Shown here one piece after another: positions 1-13,640 of a DNA stretch of 64,000 bases. Origin of the DNA: Hedera helix. Its lineage: Eukaryota > Streptophyta > Magnoliopsida > Apiales > Araliaceae. The notes below the pieces were generated by a model that did no database searches, was not told the origin of the DNA, and saw only the letters and a program-made list of their open reading frames with translations. Where the stretch lies: assembly GCA_947179155.2 (NCBI GenBank), contig OX359280.1:9971501-10035500 (forward strand). Direction: 5' to 3'. How positions within the stretch are numbered: the stretch's first letter is position 1; each line of letters begins with the position of its first letter. The translations under genes and the position numbers were made by a program.

Positions 1-347
1 TATGTTATGTCTTTAAATTTCTAGATGATGTTAAGGTTGTTAGAGATAAGTAAATTATGAATAAAATCTATACATCTGAGTGGGGGTGCCGATAATATAG
101 AAGATTCTGACAAGTTAGGTTATTTAATTGCGCATCGGTAAAGTTTCATCTTTATCGGAAAGCACTCTTAGTTCTGGGAACGATCTTATTATTGATACTT
201 TAATTTCAGATAGATAGAAGTTATGAATGATGGAATATCTATGCTTAGACGGATTTAGTGTTAGATTGGAAAATGAAATAAAATGAAGTATTGAAGAAGT
301 GACCACTAGATCCGATGTAGCAAGTACACAGATTTGGAAGCATCACA
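1..347 (+). mobile_element. 3' end of a degenerate Ty3/gypsy 5' LTR
   Basis: The window opens inside an LTR. It ends with CA at 346-347, followed within a few bases by a degenerate primer-binding site (TGGTATCAAA at 351-360) resembling the tRNA-iMet type TGGTATCAGAGC. Bases 1 to about 124 recur almost unchanged at about 7783-7918, inside the LTR that follows the first internal region. This supports the LTR call. The LTR start lies outside the window. Confidence 0.65.
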
Positions 348-3300
348 AGTTGGTATCAAATATGTAGGTTATAGCTCTAGGGTAAAAGTACCTTAGGATA
401 TAATCTTGAGAGAATTTGGAAAATTAGAGCTATAAGGAATGAGTGCCTTAGGATATAAATCTTAAAGGGGGGTTGGAGAAGTTAAGATAGAATGGACTCG
501 TAAAGAGTTCTTAGGTAGAGAAATGTTAAAAGATAAATTAAAAGATAATGTTAAAACTTTTAAAAGATATTTCTATGTGTAAAATGTTATATCACGATAA
601 ATACTAAGCCAAATTAAATATCTTTTGTAGGATGTCAGGAAAACCAATTTGGAGAGATATCGAGGAATTTGAAAATGAACCCATGCTAGATCTAGAATAT
701 GATACTAGAGAGGATTCTATGGAGGACCTTGAAGTTATCAGATGGAATACATTAAAGAAAACCCTAAGGTAGATCTAAATAGAGGGGAAGAAGAAGACTC
801 GAAGAAAGACCTAGAAGTAAATCTAGAAGAAAAGAAGGATCCCAAGAAGAATCAAGTAATGCCAGGAGCAGAGTCAAAAGAAGCAGAGATGCATGCTATG
901 TTTTGCATAATAGACATCCGGGAGAAAGTATGGAAGATGGAGAGATAGTCAAACAATCGGTTAGAAACCGCATGAAGAAGAATGAAAAAAAAAGCATAAT
1001 GAGTTGCAAATGCAACTTGCTAAAATAGCTCAAGGATGTAGTATATCGAAGGCATCTCCGAATAAAAAGAGAAAAAGGGAGAAGGATAACAAGGAAGATG
1101 AAGGAAATAGAGAGCAAGTAGAAACATGTAAAACATGTGGCAAAGGTCACATGGGAACATGTTTGAAGGGGAAAGGGATATGTTATAATTGTAGATAGAA
1201 AGGGCATTTCAGTAACAACTGTTCAAATCTTAAGAAAGGGTGTTTTAATTGTGGAGGGTTAGATCATCAAGCAAGGAATTACCCGGAGAAGGAAGCAAAA
1301 GAATCAAGAGAAAATAGTTAGTAAAAGAAGTTATGTGAGAGTTTATAAATAATATAACCACATTTGTTTTGTTCGTATTTAAAATACTGTAATGTAATCT
1401 TATGTGATTAAATACAATATGAACGTTATGATCTAAGTTATGTGTGGTGGATTAATTTTGTGGGAATGATGTTTTGTGCAATTAAAATATTAATACATAA
1501 AATGTGAGATAGTAAGAATTAAACTCATAAAGAGTTGTATGTAAGACAAAGATGAAATTAAGATATATTGTGATATGTGTAGTAGTATTTAGATGTTGTT
1601 TTCTTTTATATATAGAAAACGCCTCCAAGAAGAAGATCGCAAGCAAAAAATAATAGTGAGGGCTCACTTAGTGTAGGGGACCAAGTGATGGGGGACTAAA
1701 CGAAGTTAATCCTATGCAACAATTTATATATTTGTTAGTAGGAGCCCTTTAGAACCATCCCACCAATAACACAACTGGAAATTATATTACAAAATTTAAA
1801 AACTTTATAAATGTAGGGCCTCTTGAATTCAAGGGAACCTCTAAGCCAATAGTGGCTTAGGTTTGGATCAAAGAAATAGAGAAAGCCTTTACCATAGCTA
1901 AGGTTACAGAAGATTAGAAGACGGACTTCGCCATGTATTTAATGAAAGATGAAACGAACTTCTGGTTGGAAGTAAACCAGGCTAGAGTAGGGAAAAGAAT
2001 AGTTCCATAGGCAAGGTTGATGGAGATTTTCTTCGAAAACTACTTTCCCAGAAGTATGCAAAATCGGATGTAAGTTCGGTTCTTAGAACTAAAGTAGGGG
2101 GACATGTGGGTGCTTCAATACGTGGTGAAATTCAATGAATTAACTTGTTTCACTCCGCATCAAGTTGATCGGAGGAAAGGAAGACACATAGGTTTGAGTA
2201 GGGTTTAAGACCCTGGGTTAAAAACAAGGTGGTTGTTTTAAAGTTAGAAAACTTCTCCCAAATTAATTTTGGAGAAGGCTATAATTGCGGAAGGAAAGAG
2301 TGAAGACCTCGCAAAATATAAAGTAAAAAAAAAACAAAACTGAAGGAGGAAATTACAAAGGAGAGGATAGTGGTGGAGGAAATAACAAAAGAAAACATAA
2401 TGATAAGAATAAAAATAAAGAGGAAGAAAATAAAAAAAGGGAGAGTGGTATGTAAGACATGTGGAAAGGGCCACATAGGAACATGCTTAAAGGGAATGAA
2501 TGTCTATTATAATTATGGGCAAGAGGGATATTTTGCCACTAATTTTCCAAGTCCTAGGAGGAGGAGTTGCTTCAACTACGGAGCACAAAACCATCAGGCA
2601 GGAAACTGCCTAATTAAGGGAGCTGAATCAGGAAAAGGGAACAAGGCAAATAATAATGCCAAATTAAACATAGCTGGACCATGAGGCCTAAGCCGACCTA
2701 TGGCAAGGACCTTTAATATGACCATTAGAGATGTAGTGGCATCACAGGGCATCGTGTCAGGTATCATTCCGATCAATACCATAAATATTTACGTGCTATT
2801 TGACTCAGGTATTACTTGTTCATTTGTATCATATGAATTTGCAAAACGTTTAAAATTTTCATGTGATTTTTTAGATTATTCCTTGAACATAGAAATTGCT
2901 AATAGATAAATAATTTCTATTAATAACGTAAATAAAAATTGTTGTGTAACGATTAAAAGACACAAATTTCGTGTAGCTCTTATTCCCACACAACTACGCA
3001 CTAGTATTACCTTTACTAGATGATAGTGGAGGCCTTATAGTGTATAGTGATGCCTCACATAAAGGGTTAGGTTGCGTTTGATGCAACATGGGAAGGTAAT
3101 CGTTTATTCAGTAAATGGTAGTGTTGGTTCAAATCATACGAGAAAGGTTACTCGCTGTCGAGAATTGACAGAAGAAATATGCGGATCAACATTAACAAAA
3201 ATGAGATTTTGAAGTCAAAAGCCATGTATTCTTAAAGGTATCCCCTTGGAAAGAAAGAAAAATTAAGTCCTCAGTTTATAGGACGATTTGAAATTACAAG

Positions 3301-3649
3301 AAAAATAGGGGAGGTGGCTTAGGAATTGACTTTACCTCCATAGTTAGAACATATACATAATATGTTTCATATTTTTGTGTTGCATCATTATAAATCAGAT
3401 TATAAACATATCATCAGTTATGAACCAATTCACGTCAAGAAGAACCTATGGTATGAAGAGTTTCCTATTAAAATTATTTGATATGAAAGAACAAGTGTTA
3501 AGAAATAAAGTAATACCGTTAGTATAGGTAATATGGATAAATCAATCCATAGAAGAAGTTACATGGGAGCTTAAAGAAAATTACCCACATTTATTTTCTT
3601 GATTTTATACTACAATTTCGGGGACGAAATTCTTATAAGGATGGGTGAA
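348..3649 (+). pseudogene. Degenerate Ty3/gypsy internal region (gag, protease, RNase H and integrase remnants)
   Basis: Coding remnants lie in element order but are full of stops and frameshifts. A leader/gag start reads MSGKPIWRDIEEFENEP (from 632). There are CCHC-like knuckles at about 1125-1310 and again at about 2448-2620. Gag capsid homology at about 1815-2170 includes GPLEFKGTSKP and FFENYFPRSM. An aspartic protease remnant near 2790-2830 includes LFDSG. Straight after the protease (about 2910) comes an RNase H scrap (VYSDASHKGLGC, about 3040), then an integrase C-terminal/chromodomain-like tail (about 3215-3600). Reverse transcriptase and the integrase core are missing, so a large internal deletion is inferred. 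The tail ends with a purine tract (AAGGATGGGTGAA, 3637-3649), as expected just before a 3' LTR. The C-terminal pattern resembles Tekay-type chromoviruses. Non-functional. Confidence 0.8.
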
Positions 3650-6600
3650 TGTAATGAACCAAATTTTCATAAAACTTGTAATATATGATTAATAAAGATT
3701 GATTTTGTGATCTAATTGATGTGTTATGTGATGCAATATATGTTTTGTTGAATTGTATAAGAAAAATATTTTATCAAAAAATAAATATGAAAAAGCACTT
3801 TTTACGAAGAAAATGCCTTTAGTTTTTATGACATTTCGTATTTCGGCATAGTATTTATAAAGGGTATAAATACATTATTTCTATTCAAAAATACAAAAAA
3901 TCAAAAATCAACTAAATACCTAACTAAGCTAGATGGTATGAAACAAAGGAAGAAAACCCTATTACTCAACTAATTTTGTTACAAGTTAACTATAAAAGCT
4001 AACTAAGTTACAAGAAACCAAACCAAGTAAACAAACTAGCACTAGAATGGGACAAAGAGAATGACTGGGTTATAGGGAGGCTTTATGGTCCTTTGGCCAA
4101 GCTTGGAGGCCACACCTTTTACATGGAGGTTACCCTCAGAACTCTTGGTCATTTATCTACATTTGAAGGCTAAGTAAATAACTTGGTAACCAAGAAGTTG
4201 TAAGCCTATAAATAGACCCTAAGCCTTCATTAATTTCTTGACAAATCACCAACAACTCAAGAGCAACATAGATAGATAATATTTTGAGAGAGAAATTGTG
4301 AGTTGATAGCAAGAAGCTAGGAAAATCAAGTGATTAAAGCAAGCACTTCAAGAGGTATCTTTAAAATCATACTTTCATAAATTTTATTTTCGTTCATCAA
4401 ATTCGTATGGTAGAAATCATGAAATAATACCTAGGTAGGTCTATGATTATGTAATTCTATGTTATATTGTCATAAAACATGGTGGCTTAGTAAATTAATG
4501 CTTATGACATCAAGTTTTAGCAATCGAAGCAATGAACTATGAAACATTGTTTTTACATATTCTTGTCAGAGATTTGAAATATGATGCTTTTGAAAATTTT
4601 GATCCATAATGTAAAGATGAATTATAGAGGGGAAAGTTACGAAGACGTGGTCGCAAGAATCATTCAAAAATATTTTGAAATGAATTAGTTATACTTTTTC
4701 AAAGTAAGTAGGGTAAGTGGGATCGCATGAAACCTAAAACAAGGGTTCATGATTTGCCAGTCAACGACGGTGTTGGTTTGTAAAATTCATAGACATACAA
4801 TCAAATTGCATAAAATGGCGAAAGCATGGTAAAATCAAATTTAAAAATTTACAAACCATAATCCAGGATCGACCTTTATGCGCAACTATTAATTAATAAA
4901 AAAGAAGTTAGAGATATACCCTTGTAGAACTCAAAGCTTCAACGGGTACAAGTTTAACTCCAAGTTCTTCACATTCTCCTTGAATTTCACCAATTAGATT
5001 TCAATGATCAACGTTAGCCACCCAAGTGTTTGGCCTCTAGAGGTGATCCACCAAGGTATAATAATAATTCAAGAAGTGGGTGATGGCAAACCCTAGTTTT
5101 CTCTCTCTAGAAAATATATGAGCACTCTCCCAAAACTTGTGAAAGTGAATGTGTGTAACCCTAATCCATAATAAGACTTCTCTTATTTATAGATTCAGTA
5201 AACCCTCCTAACACCTTTAGGAATAGAGTTTTTAATTAAACTCCTAATTTAATTAGGAACTTAATTAATTTAATATAATAATTATAATTCATAAACTATT
5301 TAGGAACTTAATTATCAATTATGAGAGTACTCTTATTAATTAATTCATAAACTATTTAGGAACCAAATAATAATGTTAATAGTAATAAGAATAATAATAA
5401 GACTCCCCTTATCAATTATAATTAGTATTTCTGAAATACTAAATAATAAATATTAAGCTATTTAATTCATTTTATCCCCATAGTATAAATTAAATATACT
5501 TAATTCATTATTACAATTATGTCATTTACTTCTTAAATAATTATTTTTCTTTTGTGGTGTGACCCTTTAGGTTCTCCATATTAAACCGGTTATAGAATAA
5601 ATTAATTTGAACTATTCTAATCTTATTTATATAAATAAATTAAACTATTTAATTTATTTAAATAAATAATATTTATTCCATAATAAGGGTAAGCCCCTTT
5701 AGTGATTAACGACTTTCCAGATAATATAGATTTCAACATTTAATCACAAAAGAACCTATTCAGCGAATAGTTACCGTACAATTCAATCCTTCTACCTGAC
5801 AATGTCCAAATCAAATATAAGACATGATATTACTGTCAAGTCTTATTTTATTTGATTATATGCATTTTGATCCTCAAATGAATATCTCTAATTAATGTAA
5901 ATTAGAAATTACTTTCTAATTTTCATTCTGCCTTAGCCAAGGACTATTGAGTTGTCATTTATCAAATCACATATGACATTCTCTTCTTTTACTAGAAGTG
6001 GTAAATTCTTTGTTGATTATTCACCTATCTCCGTGTATGACTTATTATATCCGATCATACCCTTTGATACACCCTAAAGGTTTTAAAGAATATGCAAAAA
6101 TACAATTTATCATACATAAGATACTATGATGATCTCAAGTCCAATGATCACTTGTACTACTATCACAAAAGGAACTCCTATTGACAGGCAAGTAAGACTC
6201 TATTAGGTGTTCCTTGAGCGAGTCACGTTCATTGAATTTATTCTCTAATAAGCAGCTACATACTTGCTTTAGTGTTTCTACACAAATGATTATGAGATCA
6301 ATCATCCTCTTCATAAGAGCAATCATAGTATGTACTAATCTATCCAGATTCATTAATCCCCATTTTAGTGATCCCACGATTAGGAACAATTTTAGTTTTG
6401 AGCTATCTTGAATTTAGATCTCATTAGCATGATCATCATCATGATTCTAAAAGCATTGCTCAATAACTATAGGTTTATCATAATTAATATCATCTATTAA
6501 ATACGGATAAAGAAAATGCCTTTCTGTAAATAAACTTTTATTAATAAATGAATAAGATTACAAAGTACATGCTACATCATATCAAATATGATTGGCTTTT

Positions 6601-7920
6601 GTGCATTCTACTTTCAGACGGGGTGCTGGGAAGATGGCACCCAGGCGTCGGGTAGTGATGGCTTTCACATGCTACCGAGGCACATGGACGCTAGGCTAGG
6701 TAAGTATGCCACGCCAAGGTGCTGAAGTGTTGGATACTAGGGCTCAAACTTGGCAGCATCGAGGCGCCGAAGTGTTGCGCGGCGGGGCGCCAGCTCATGT
6801 TCTTAGATAGGGAAGAGTTTTGCAATGTCTAGCTTGTCGGATGTTGTACTAGTTAAATAATCATAATTAGAAGCGTAAGAAAGGGATAGTTCACTTAAGC
6901 TAGAGTTAGATAGCAACTAATTAGCATGTTTACCTCATAACTTGTGTAGGCTATACGAGGATCAAGTATTTGCATTTTAAAACTGTTAAAGCTGAGACAG
7001 ACAAGTTTTCTAACTTTTACATGTTCTTTTTGCACATTTGTGTAACAATGTGTTATTTGTATACAATTTCATTTATTCTTTCTTTGAATGATGAAATTCA
7101 TTATTGTTTGTGAAATACTTTTTTGAAAAGGAGTTATCGCCATTTGTATCGGCTTAACCCGAGAAATGAACAGTTATTCGTGAAATATTAAATTGTTATT
7201 ATTCTTTATTTGAGTTAAAATTATTGTGTCAACACAAATTAATTTGGGGGTATTTTTACATGTTTGTAACTGAGATGAACAACCTTTTTTCATTGAGGAA
7301 TATATGAAGTGTCGGTTAATCGACTTAAACACTGGTTGATATGGTTGTAGTCAGTGTCGCAGGTGTTACGTATAACATAGGATATTATTAGGCTAATACC
7401 ATACAGATATCCATAGAGAGTTTTAGGTCTAAATGACTGATGAACACTATTAGTTCTTGATTTTAATAAGAGCTCGGCTTTACTATTATGAACAACTATA
7501 AATCATTATATGTTAGTATTGCTATGTGTTAATTGTTAGACTTGTTGAGCTAATTTATGCTCATTCTTGCAAAAAAAAATCATTATTTTAGCCAAAACAA
7601 AAATACTTGAAGGTTCTGGAAGAAAAAGGAAAGGAAGGATGATTGATTAGAATGCATGGTATAAACTATTTAGATTTGTGTTAGAATTCAAGGCTTAATG
7701 TCCTCTTTTGTACGAGAACAAAGATATTGGGAAATGTAATAACTTTATTATATCAATGATATCAAATTATTATTATCACAATTATGTTAAGTCTTTAAAT
7801 CTCTATAAGATGTTAAGGTTGTTAGAGATAAGTACATTGTGAATAAAATCTATACATCTGAGTAAGGGTGCCGATAATATAGAAGATTCTGACAAGGACC
7901 GGGATTAGGTTATTTAATTG
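3650..7920 (+). mobile_element. 3' LTR of the degenerate gypsy element, interrupted by a nested solo LTR
   Basis: The LTR starts with TGTAATGAACC directly after the purine tract. It is interrupted at 4771-6616 by another LTR. The rest (6622-7920) ends with sequence matching bases 1-124 of the window, which is the 3' part of the 5' LTR. The last ~220 bp of the LTR, present at 125-347, are missing here. A deletion joins this LTR directly to a second gag leader at about 7920. Without the insert the LTR is roughly 2.4 kb. Confidence 0.6.
4771..6616 (-). mobile_element. Solo LTR, probably Ty1/copia type, TSD GACGG
   Basis: The element starts TGTTGGTTTG and ends CTACTTTCA. It is bordered by the perfect 5-bp duplication GACGG (4766-4770 and 6617-6621). 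No coding remnant of gag or pol lies between, so it is a solo LTR left by recombination. The layout (AT-rich body, CTCTTATTTATAG near 5177, which reads as a TATA box on the other strand) suggests the LTR points to the minus strand. The copia assignment rests on general layout only. Confidence 0.8.
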
Positions 7921-8560
7921 CTCGTTTGGAGATAAGAGCTATAAGGAAGGAGTGCCTTAGGATATAAATCTTAAAAGGGGTAGAAGAAGTTGAGATAGAA
8001 TGGACTCGTAAAGAGTTCTTAAATAAAGAACAGTTAAAAGATAAATTAAAATGTAATGTTAAAACTCTTAAAATATATTTCTATGTATAAAATGTTATAT
8101 CTTGATAAATACTAAGTAAAATTAAAATTCTTTTATAGGATGTCAGGAGAACCAATTTGGAGAGATATCGAGGAATTTGAAAATGAACCCATGTTATATC
8201 TAGAATATGATACTGGAGAGGATTCCATGGAGGACCTTGAAGAAGAAAATATGGAATACATTGAAGAAAACCTCAAGATAGATCTAAATAAAGGGGTGAA
8301 AGAAGACCCAAAAAAGACCTAGAAGCAAACCTAGAAGAAAAGAAAGATCCCGAGAATAATCAAGTAATGCCAGGAGTAGAGTCAAAAGAAGTAGAGATGC
8401 AGGCTATGATTCGCAGAATAGATATCTGGGAGAAAGTATGGCAGATGGACAGATAGTTGAACAACCAGTTAAAAACCACAGTAAGTAGGATGGAAAAAGA
8501 GCGTAATGAGTTGCAAGCGCAACGTACTCAAATAGTTGAAGGATGCATTATATTTAATGC
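7921..8560 (+). pseudogene. Second copy of a gypsy leader and gag start, truncated
   Basis: This region repeats the leader and N-terminal gag-like ORF of the first element. It carries MSGEPIWRDIEEFENEP from 8140 with an acidic stretch after it, open to 8322, then frameshifted homology to about 8560. The similarity to 380-1050 is high but with scattered substitutions and indels. It stops abruptly near 8565, where sequence unrelated to the first element begins. No zinc knuckle, protease or pol follows. Confidence 0.7.
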
Positions 8561-11440
8561 CAACTCAAAAGTTATTTAATGCACATGTTATTTTTCTTTT
8601 TCAAAACATTTTGTGTTTGGCTTAAATGTGTAAAAGAGACTAGGAATTTTGTTTAAAATTCTTCTCTTTAAATAACTTTTAGTTCAATCTCTAAATATTT
8701 AATTTGAGTTCTTTTATACTTTTTGATAAAAGTGGAGTAATAAATAAAGTTTCTAGTCAAAACTATTTGCCCTTAAAAATTTTAATTTATGAAATAAACT
8801 TTTAGTAACTAATAACATTAGATTGTTATGGTCCAAAAATAAAGTTTATAAAATCCTTGGAAAATAGATTATTAATGAAAATATATTGTAAGAAAGTATT
8901 TATAGGAAATATACAAGTGAAACTACTTAATAAGAAAAGTAGTATATTAAGCACATAGAAATGCATAGCAATATGAAATCCTATTAAGAGGATTCTATCA
9001 TAGATTTATTTAAATGATTTTTAATATTCCATTTTTCATAAAAGTTTTTAATTAATTTTGTCCCTTCATAATCTACATTAATTTTCAAAGGAAATATGAG
9101 TTTGACAAAAACGGATTTAATGAATATGATTTAGGGAGAGAAGATGAGTTTGATGAGAATGAGCTTTGATGATTTAGAGAGATAAATTACACATCTATCT
9201 TTCCGAGTTATCAGTCTGAGTGAACTTTATTCTTCATAGTTGATGGTTATATTTATTTCTATTTCCTAGGCAATTTTGTTTCAATTTTGCAATCACGAGT
9301 TAGTCATGTTCATTCAGCAAGGGAATAAATTTGGCTTAAATTAGGTAAGTGGTTAAAAGTGTATAAATTGGGGGATGAGGTTGCATTTTCAATACAAAAA
9401 TATAACAAGACCAAAATAAGTCATTTTGGTTGATCTTGAGTCGACTTAGTGGTTTAATATTATTATTTTTTGTCGATTCCAGTAGTTTAAGGTTTTTTTT
9501 TTCATCATTAAATGTGCAAAGTCCAAGGTTTTTTTAGTTTTATCATTAGACATTCAATTTATCCTTAATACTAGTATTATTATTTACATTGTATTCAAAT
9601 TTTTACTTTTGAACTTACCAAGGATATTTTATAATATTTTCACTTTTAGTTTTCTTATAAAGTTATCTCATTTATATTATAAATAAGACTCTCACTAGAC
9701 ACTAAATTACATGTAAAGTTTCTACAATTTCAGTTTGGATCAACAATCTCTTACACCAACTAGTTTCTAGAAGTGATGATCTTACTATACAAAAATAATT
9801 ATTAACACCAATACTATCCTACTAGATGAACATGTATGTATGTATTATTATAAATTCTCACTCAAATATGTCGTTTCTAAAATTTGTCCGATATGTAATT
9901 TTTAAAACTTATCTGTGTTTTGGATGAGTTATCAAGCTTCTTGTGATAATATTACTTCATTCACTTTATAATAATAGTCATTTAAGAAAAGAAAATTAGT
10001 TCCAATTTATTTGTTCCTTGCAATTTTCTAGGAGAAACAATTATTTACATTAATTCCAATACTACCCCTAAGTTATCTCTTGATTCTAAGAAATTCTCAC
10101 TCTTATATTATTAGTTCTCAAGCTTTTATAGAAGGGCAGTGATACAGTTTCACACAAATTTGTTAGTACCTATATTATGTGGTCCCTTTATTTTATTTAA
10201 TGGTGATTATGATTAATGTATATTTGTAAAAACAAGAATGTTTTGTAAAGTCCTTATAAAAAAATTTTTGCAATAGGACTTAGTTAGGGATCAAATTTGT
10301 TATGTTGATCTAAATGTAGAGCATAGGAATGTAATCCTTGTAATAGCTTTGTTGTCCAAGGCTAGAAAAGTTTTTTGTAGAGCAGAATACAAAATCACTC
10401 TAATATCGTAGGGTTAACTGAAGTTATTCTAAGATCACAAAGTAAACATCAATTCGTAAAAACCAGAATTATAGAGCCACTATATTAGTATAGAAAGAAA
10501 AAAAGTAAAACCAAAATTACTCTACTATCTGAGGATCAACTCTACTATTTCTCTCAGTATAAGCCAAATTAGTAGAGTGCATCATATTGAATAGTCAGCG
10601 ACAGGTTATGACGAAGGTCATAAACCTTAAACACACGCTACTCAAGATTGATTTTCATGTGTGTTTTAGATGAGGACTGGACAACAAAAACTCTATCTAA
10701 CAATAATATTTGCAAGGACAAAGGACATGTGTCTAAAATTGCACTAAACACAATACTCAAGAAAGCGACCCAAGATGGTCTAAGTAGACAACAATTTGAA
10801 GTCAAAGAATTAAATTTTAACAAGTGTGTCAGATAAAATAGATCAACGATAACAATCCAATGTACAAATCCCAATAAGACACTATAAAAGGATTGTTACA
10901 TCAAATGCTGAAAAGAACGATCAATTAAGAAACAATGTACTGAAAGTCTAAGTTTTCAAATCTCAACTCTACGACTCTGAAAACACAAAAAACTTCTAAG
11001 TCAATTGAAGCTGGGCTTAATGTAACTTAGCGGCACCTAAAATAACATCTCAATCTTAGTAATTGTATAGATCTTAATGACTTATTGTAACCAAGTCTTA
11101 ATGACTTGTTTGATTCTTTATGAATCACTTTATTGTACTGGTTCTAAATGAACCTCAGTTTGTGTAACCAACTCATTCTTAGTGGATCATCCTTACTCAC
11201 AGAGTAGAAGAGAGGACTAAGAGACTTTGTACTCCGAACCTCTTAAAAATATTTGAGTTCTTTACTTTATGCATTTTACTTTCGTAATATTTCGAAAATC
11301 CTTGTAATAAATTTTGTAATTGTAAATGCAATTATTATTAAACTCTAAATTATAATTTTTGAATATTATAAAATATATGTATATAAATACATATATTATT
11401 TGAATAATTAAGTTTAATAAAAGGAAAAATAATTAGGAAA
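8561..11440. other. AT-rich stretch with no recognised gene
   Basis: No reading frame here has recognisable protein similarity. A 62-codon ORF at 10648-10836 (+) and an overlapping one on the other strand show no known motif. The style of the sequence between about 10600 and 11300 is LTR-like, but I found no matching ends or target duplication. Confidence 0.4.
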
Positions 11441-11516
11441 TGTAACACTTTAAAAATCAAATAACAATATTAAAACAAATCCAAGTACACATACATATAA
11501 AGTACATGTGAATACA

Positions 11517-11551
<35 letters not shown>

Positions 11552-11559
11552 GTAAAATA

Positions 11560-11638
<79 letters not shown>

Positions 11639-13640
11639 GATAAAATAAAAATAATACAATAAGTAATAACAAGGAATATTCATATTTGTTTTTGCCTATA
11701 AATACCCCAACCCAATTCAATTCAAAAATAAATAAAAACCAGCATTTAGAGAGAGAGGGCCCGGTAAAGAGAGAGGAAGAAAAAAAAATATAGCAACAAG
11801 GAAGGAAAGAAAGAAAAAGTGCAAAAACTAAGACGGTATAAACCCTAACCCTATTTTAATTCTTTATATTTATGTATATGTATATTTTTTGTTAATTGTA
11901 TTTATTTAGTTCATACTTGAAGTTTAAATTCATGTTTTACAATAGTGATAACAAGAAAGCTTGAAAGAAATTAAATTAAATAAGTGAAAGTAAAAACTTG
12001 AAATATAACTAAAGTGGGTTATGTGTTTATGATATTTATTTGTTGTGGTAGAGTTTGAGGGCGCGGTGGCCTTGTACTCTTGGATATAAGTTGATATTAT
12101 AGGGGAGATGCTGCCGAAAATTTGAGTTCAATTAGAGTTCTAGGAAATTTGTTATAAACTAAACAAAAATTGAAATTTTTAGAAAAAAAAAAGGGTAAAA
12201 ACCCTAAAATTGGACCTAAGATTGTAATGAAAAGATTGAGTAAAGTTTGTTAGAAAAGTTAGGTCAATTAGTTATTTAAAATTCTGTGTCGATGATTAAT
12301 TAAAAATAAAACATTTTTGTTTTTTAATTTCTAAAATGAGAATAATTTGGTTTTGGTACGTGGAAATTTTTAAATATATATATGGTAGACACTCTGTGAT
12401 GATATTAATCAACAGTATAAAATTGGAAAACTATGGAGTTAATTTCGATTTTAAAGATTTTAGCAATTTTGAGTGCAAATAGCTATAAGATAATTATTAA
12501 AATAATTTGGAAATTTTTTTTGGAAAATTTGTTACATAATCTGAAACGTTAGATTAAGACGAAAAAATTTAATAGGATGTTTAAGTGGGTTTAAGAGGAA
12601 AAGAAAAGTTATATACATGTACGGAAAAAAAAATTAAATTAAGCAGAAAAATGTAAAACATCATTTTTCGGTATAAATAATGGAAATAATACTTTTATAA
12701 AAGCCAGTTAAGGGTAAAAATATAATTTACAAAATCACTCATGAAAATGGTATAACACGATGATTAAATCATAGTTACGGTATCCGGAAGTACCGAAACA
12801 GAGTTATATATTTTTCAAAGAGAACTATTAATTAATTAAATAAGTCCTTATGAATGGTGTAAATTACTATTTGGAGACAGAAAATAATATAAGTACGGAA
12901 AGTACAACCAAAACAGGCAAGTTCTCATACTCCTATACAATTTGAATTTGTTCCTTATTGAATTATAAATTATTTCCATAATGCTTCTTGGACTGTCTGT
13001 AAAATGAGTTTATGCCATTTGTTCGGCTAAACTCAGTGGTTATGTTTCTATTTATTAAATTGTTTATGATTCTTTGGAGATATGTTATGCAATCCAAATT
13101 GTTTTGGTGTAGATTCCTATGTTAAGACTTAGTATGAACAACCCTAAAAATAGGGTATTATGTTATGGACGGGTAACCGACATAAGTTGTAAAAATACAG
13201 CACAAGTAAGATGTTACGCGTAACATAAGGTATTATTAGGCCGATCCCCTAGTGATACTCTGGGAAAAGAGTTCTCAGTCGTTGTGACTGTTGAACACCG
13301 TGTAAAGAGTTCATGATCCTTACGACCACTCAGTGACCTTCAATAATTTTCCTTGTGAACGTTTAATAAATTTTAAGATTACAGCAATTTAATTCCATTT
13401 GAGAATTTAATATTCATTATCCTGTAAATAGATTTCCTTTAAATTTTCTTGAATTATTGATAATCCTAAAAACTTAAAATCTCTGAATATTGATTTGTTT
13501 CTAGTTGTTCTTATTTTAAAATGTTATACTTGTTAAGCAAATTAGTTGCTTACTTTTGCATAAAATTCTATATTTACAACTAAGACTGAGGAACCCAAAT
13601 TGTCCAGTATGAAGGATGAGGAAAAATAAAAAGCATGCAA
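11441..13640 (+). mobile_element. Degenerate gypsy-type LTR, right boundary uncertain
   Basis: The stretch starts with TGTAACACTTTAAAAATC, a typical gypsy LTR start. It contains a TATA-like CTATAAATACCCC at about 11696 followed by a GA-rich leader. Its 3' half resembles the LTR at 6900-7500: both have a CCATTTGT(A)TCGGCTAA block, a GTTACG(C)GTAACAT block and GGTATTATTAGGC. I could not find a matching target duplication, so the end near 13640 is a guess. Confidence 0.45.
11517..11637. repeat. Compound microsatellite (TACA)n-(TAA)n
   Basis: About seven TACA units at roughly 11517-11545 are followed by an AT-rich link. About 25 uninterrupted ATA/TAA units run from 11560 to 11636. It lies near the start of the LTR-like stretch. 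Tyrosine- or leucine-rich ORFs predicted here are translations of the repeat, not genes. Confidence 0.95.

Noticed and set aside
11450..11720. Long tyrosine- or leucine-rich ORFs on the minus strand
   Set aside because: They are translations of the TACA/TAA microsatellite, not genes.
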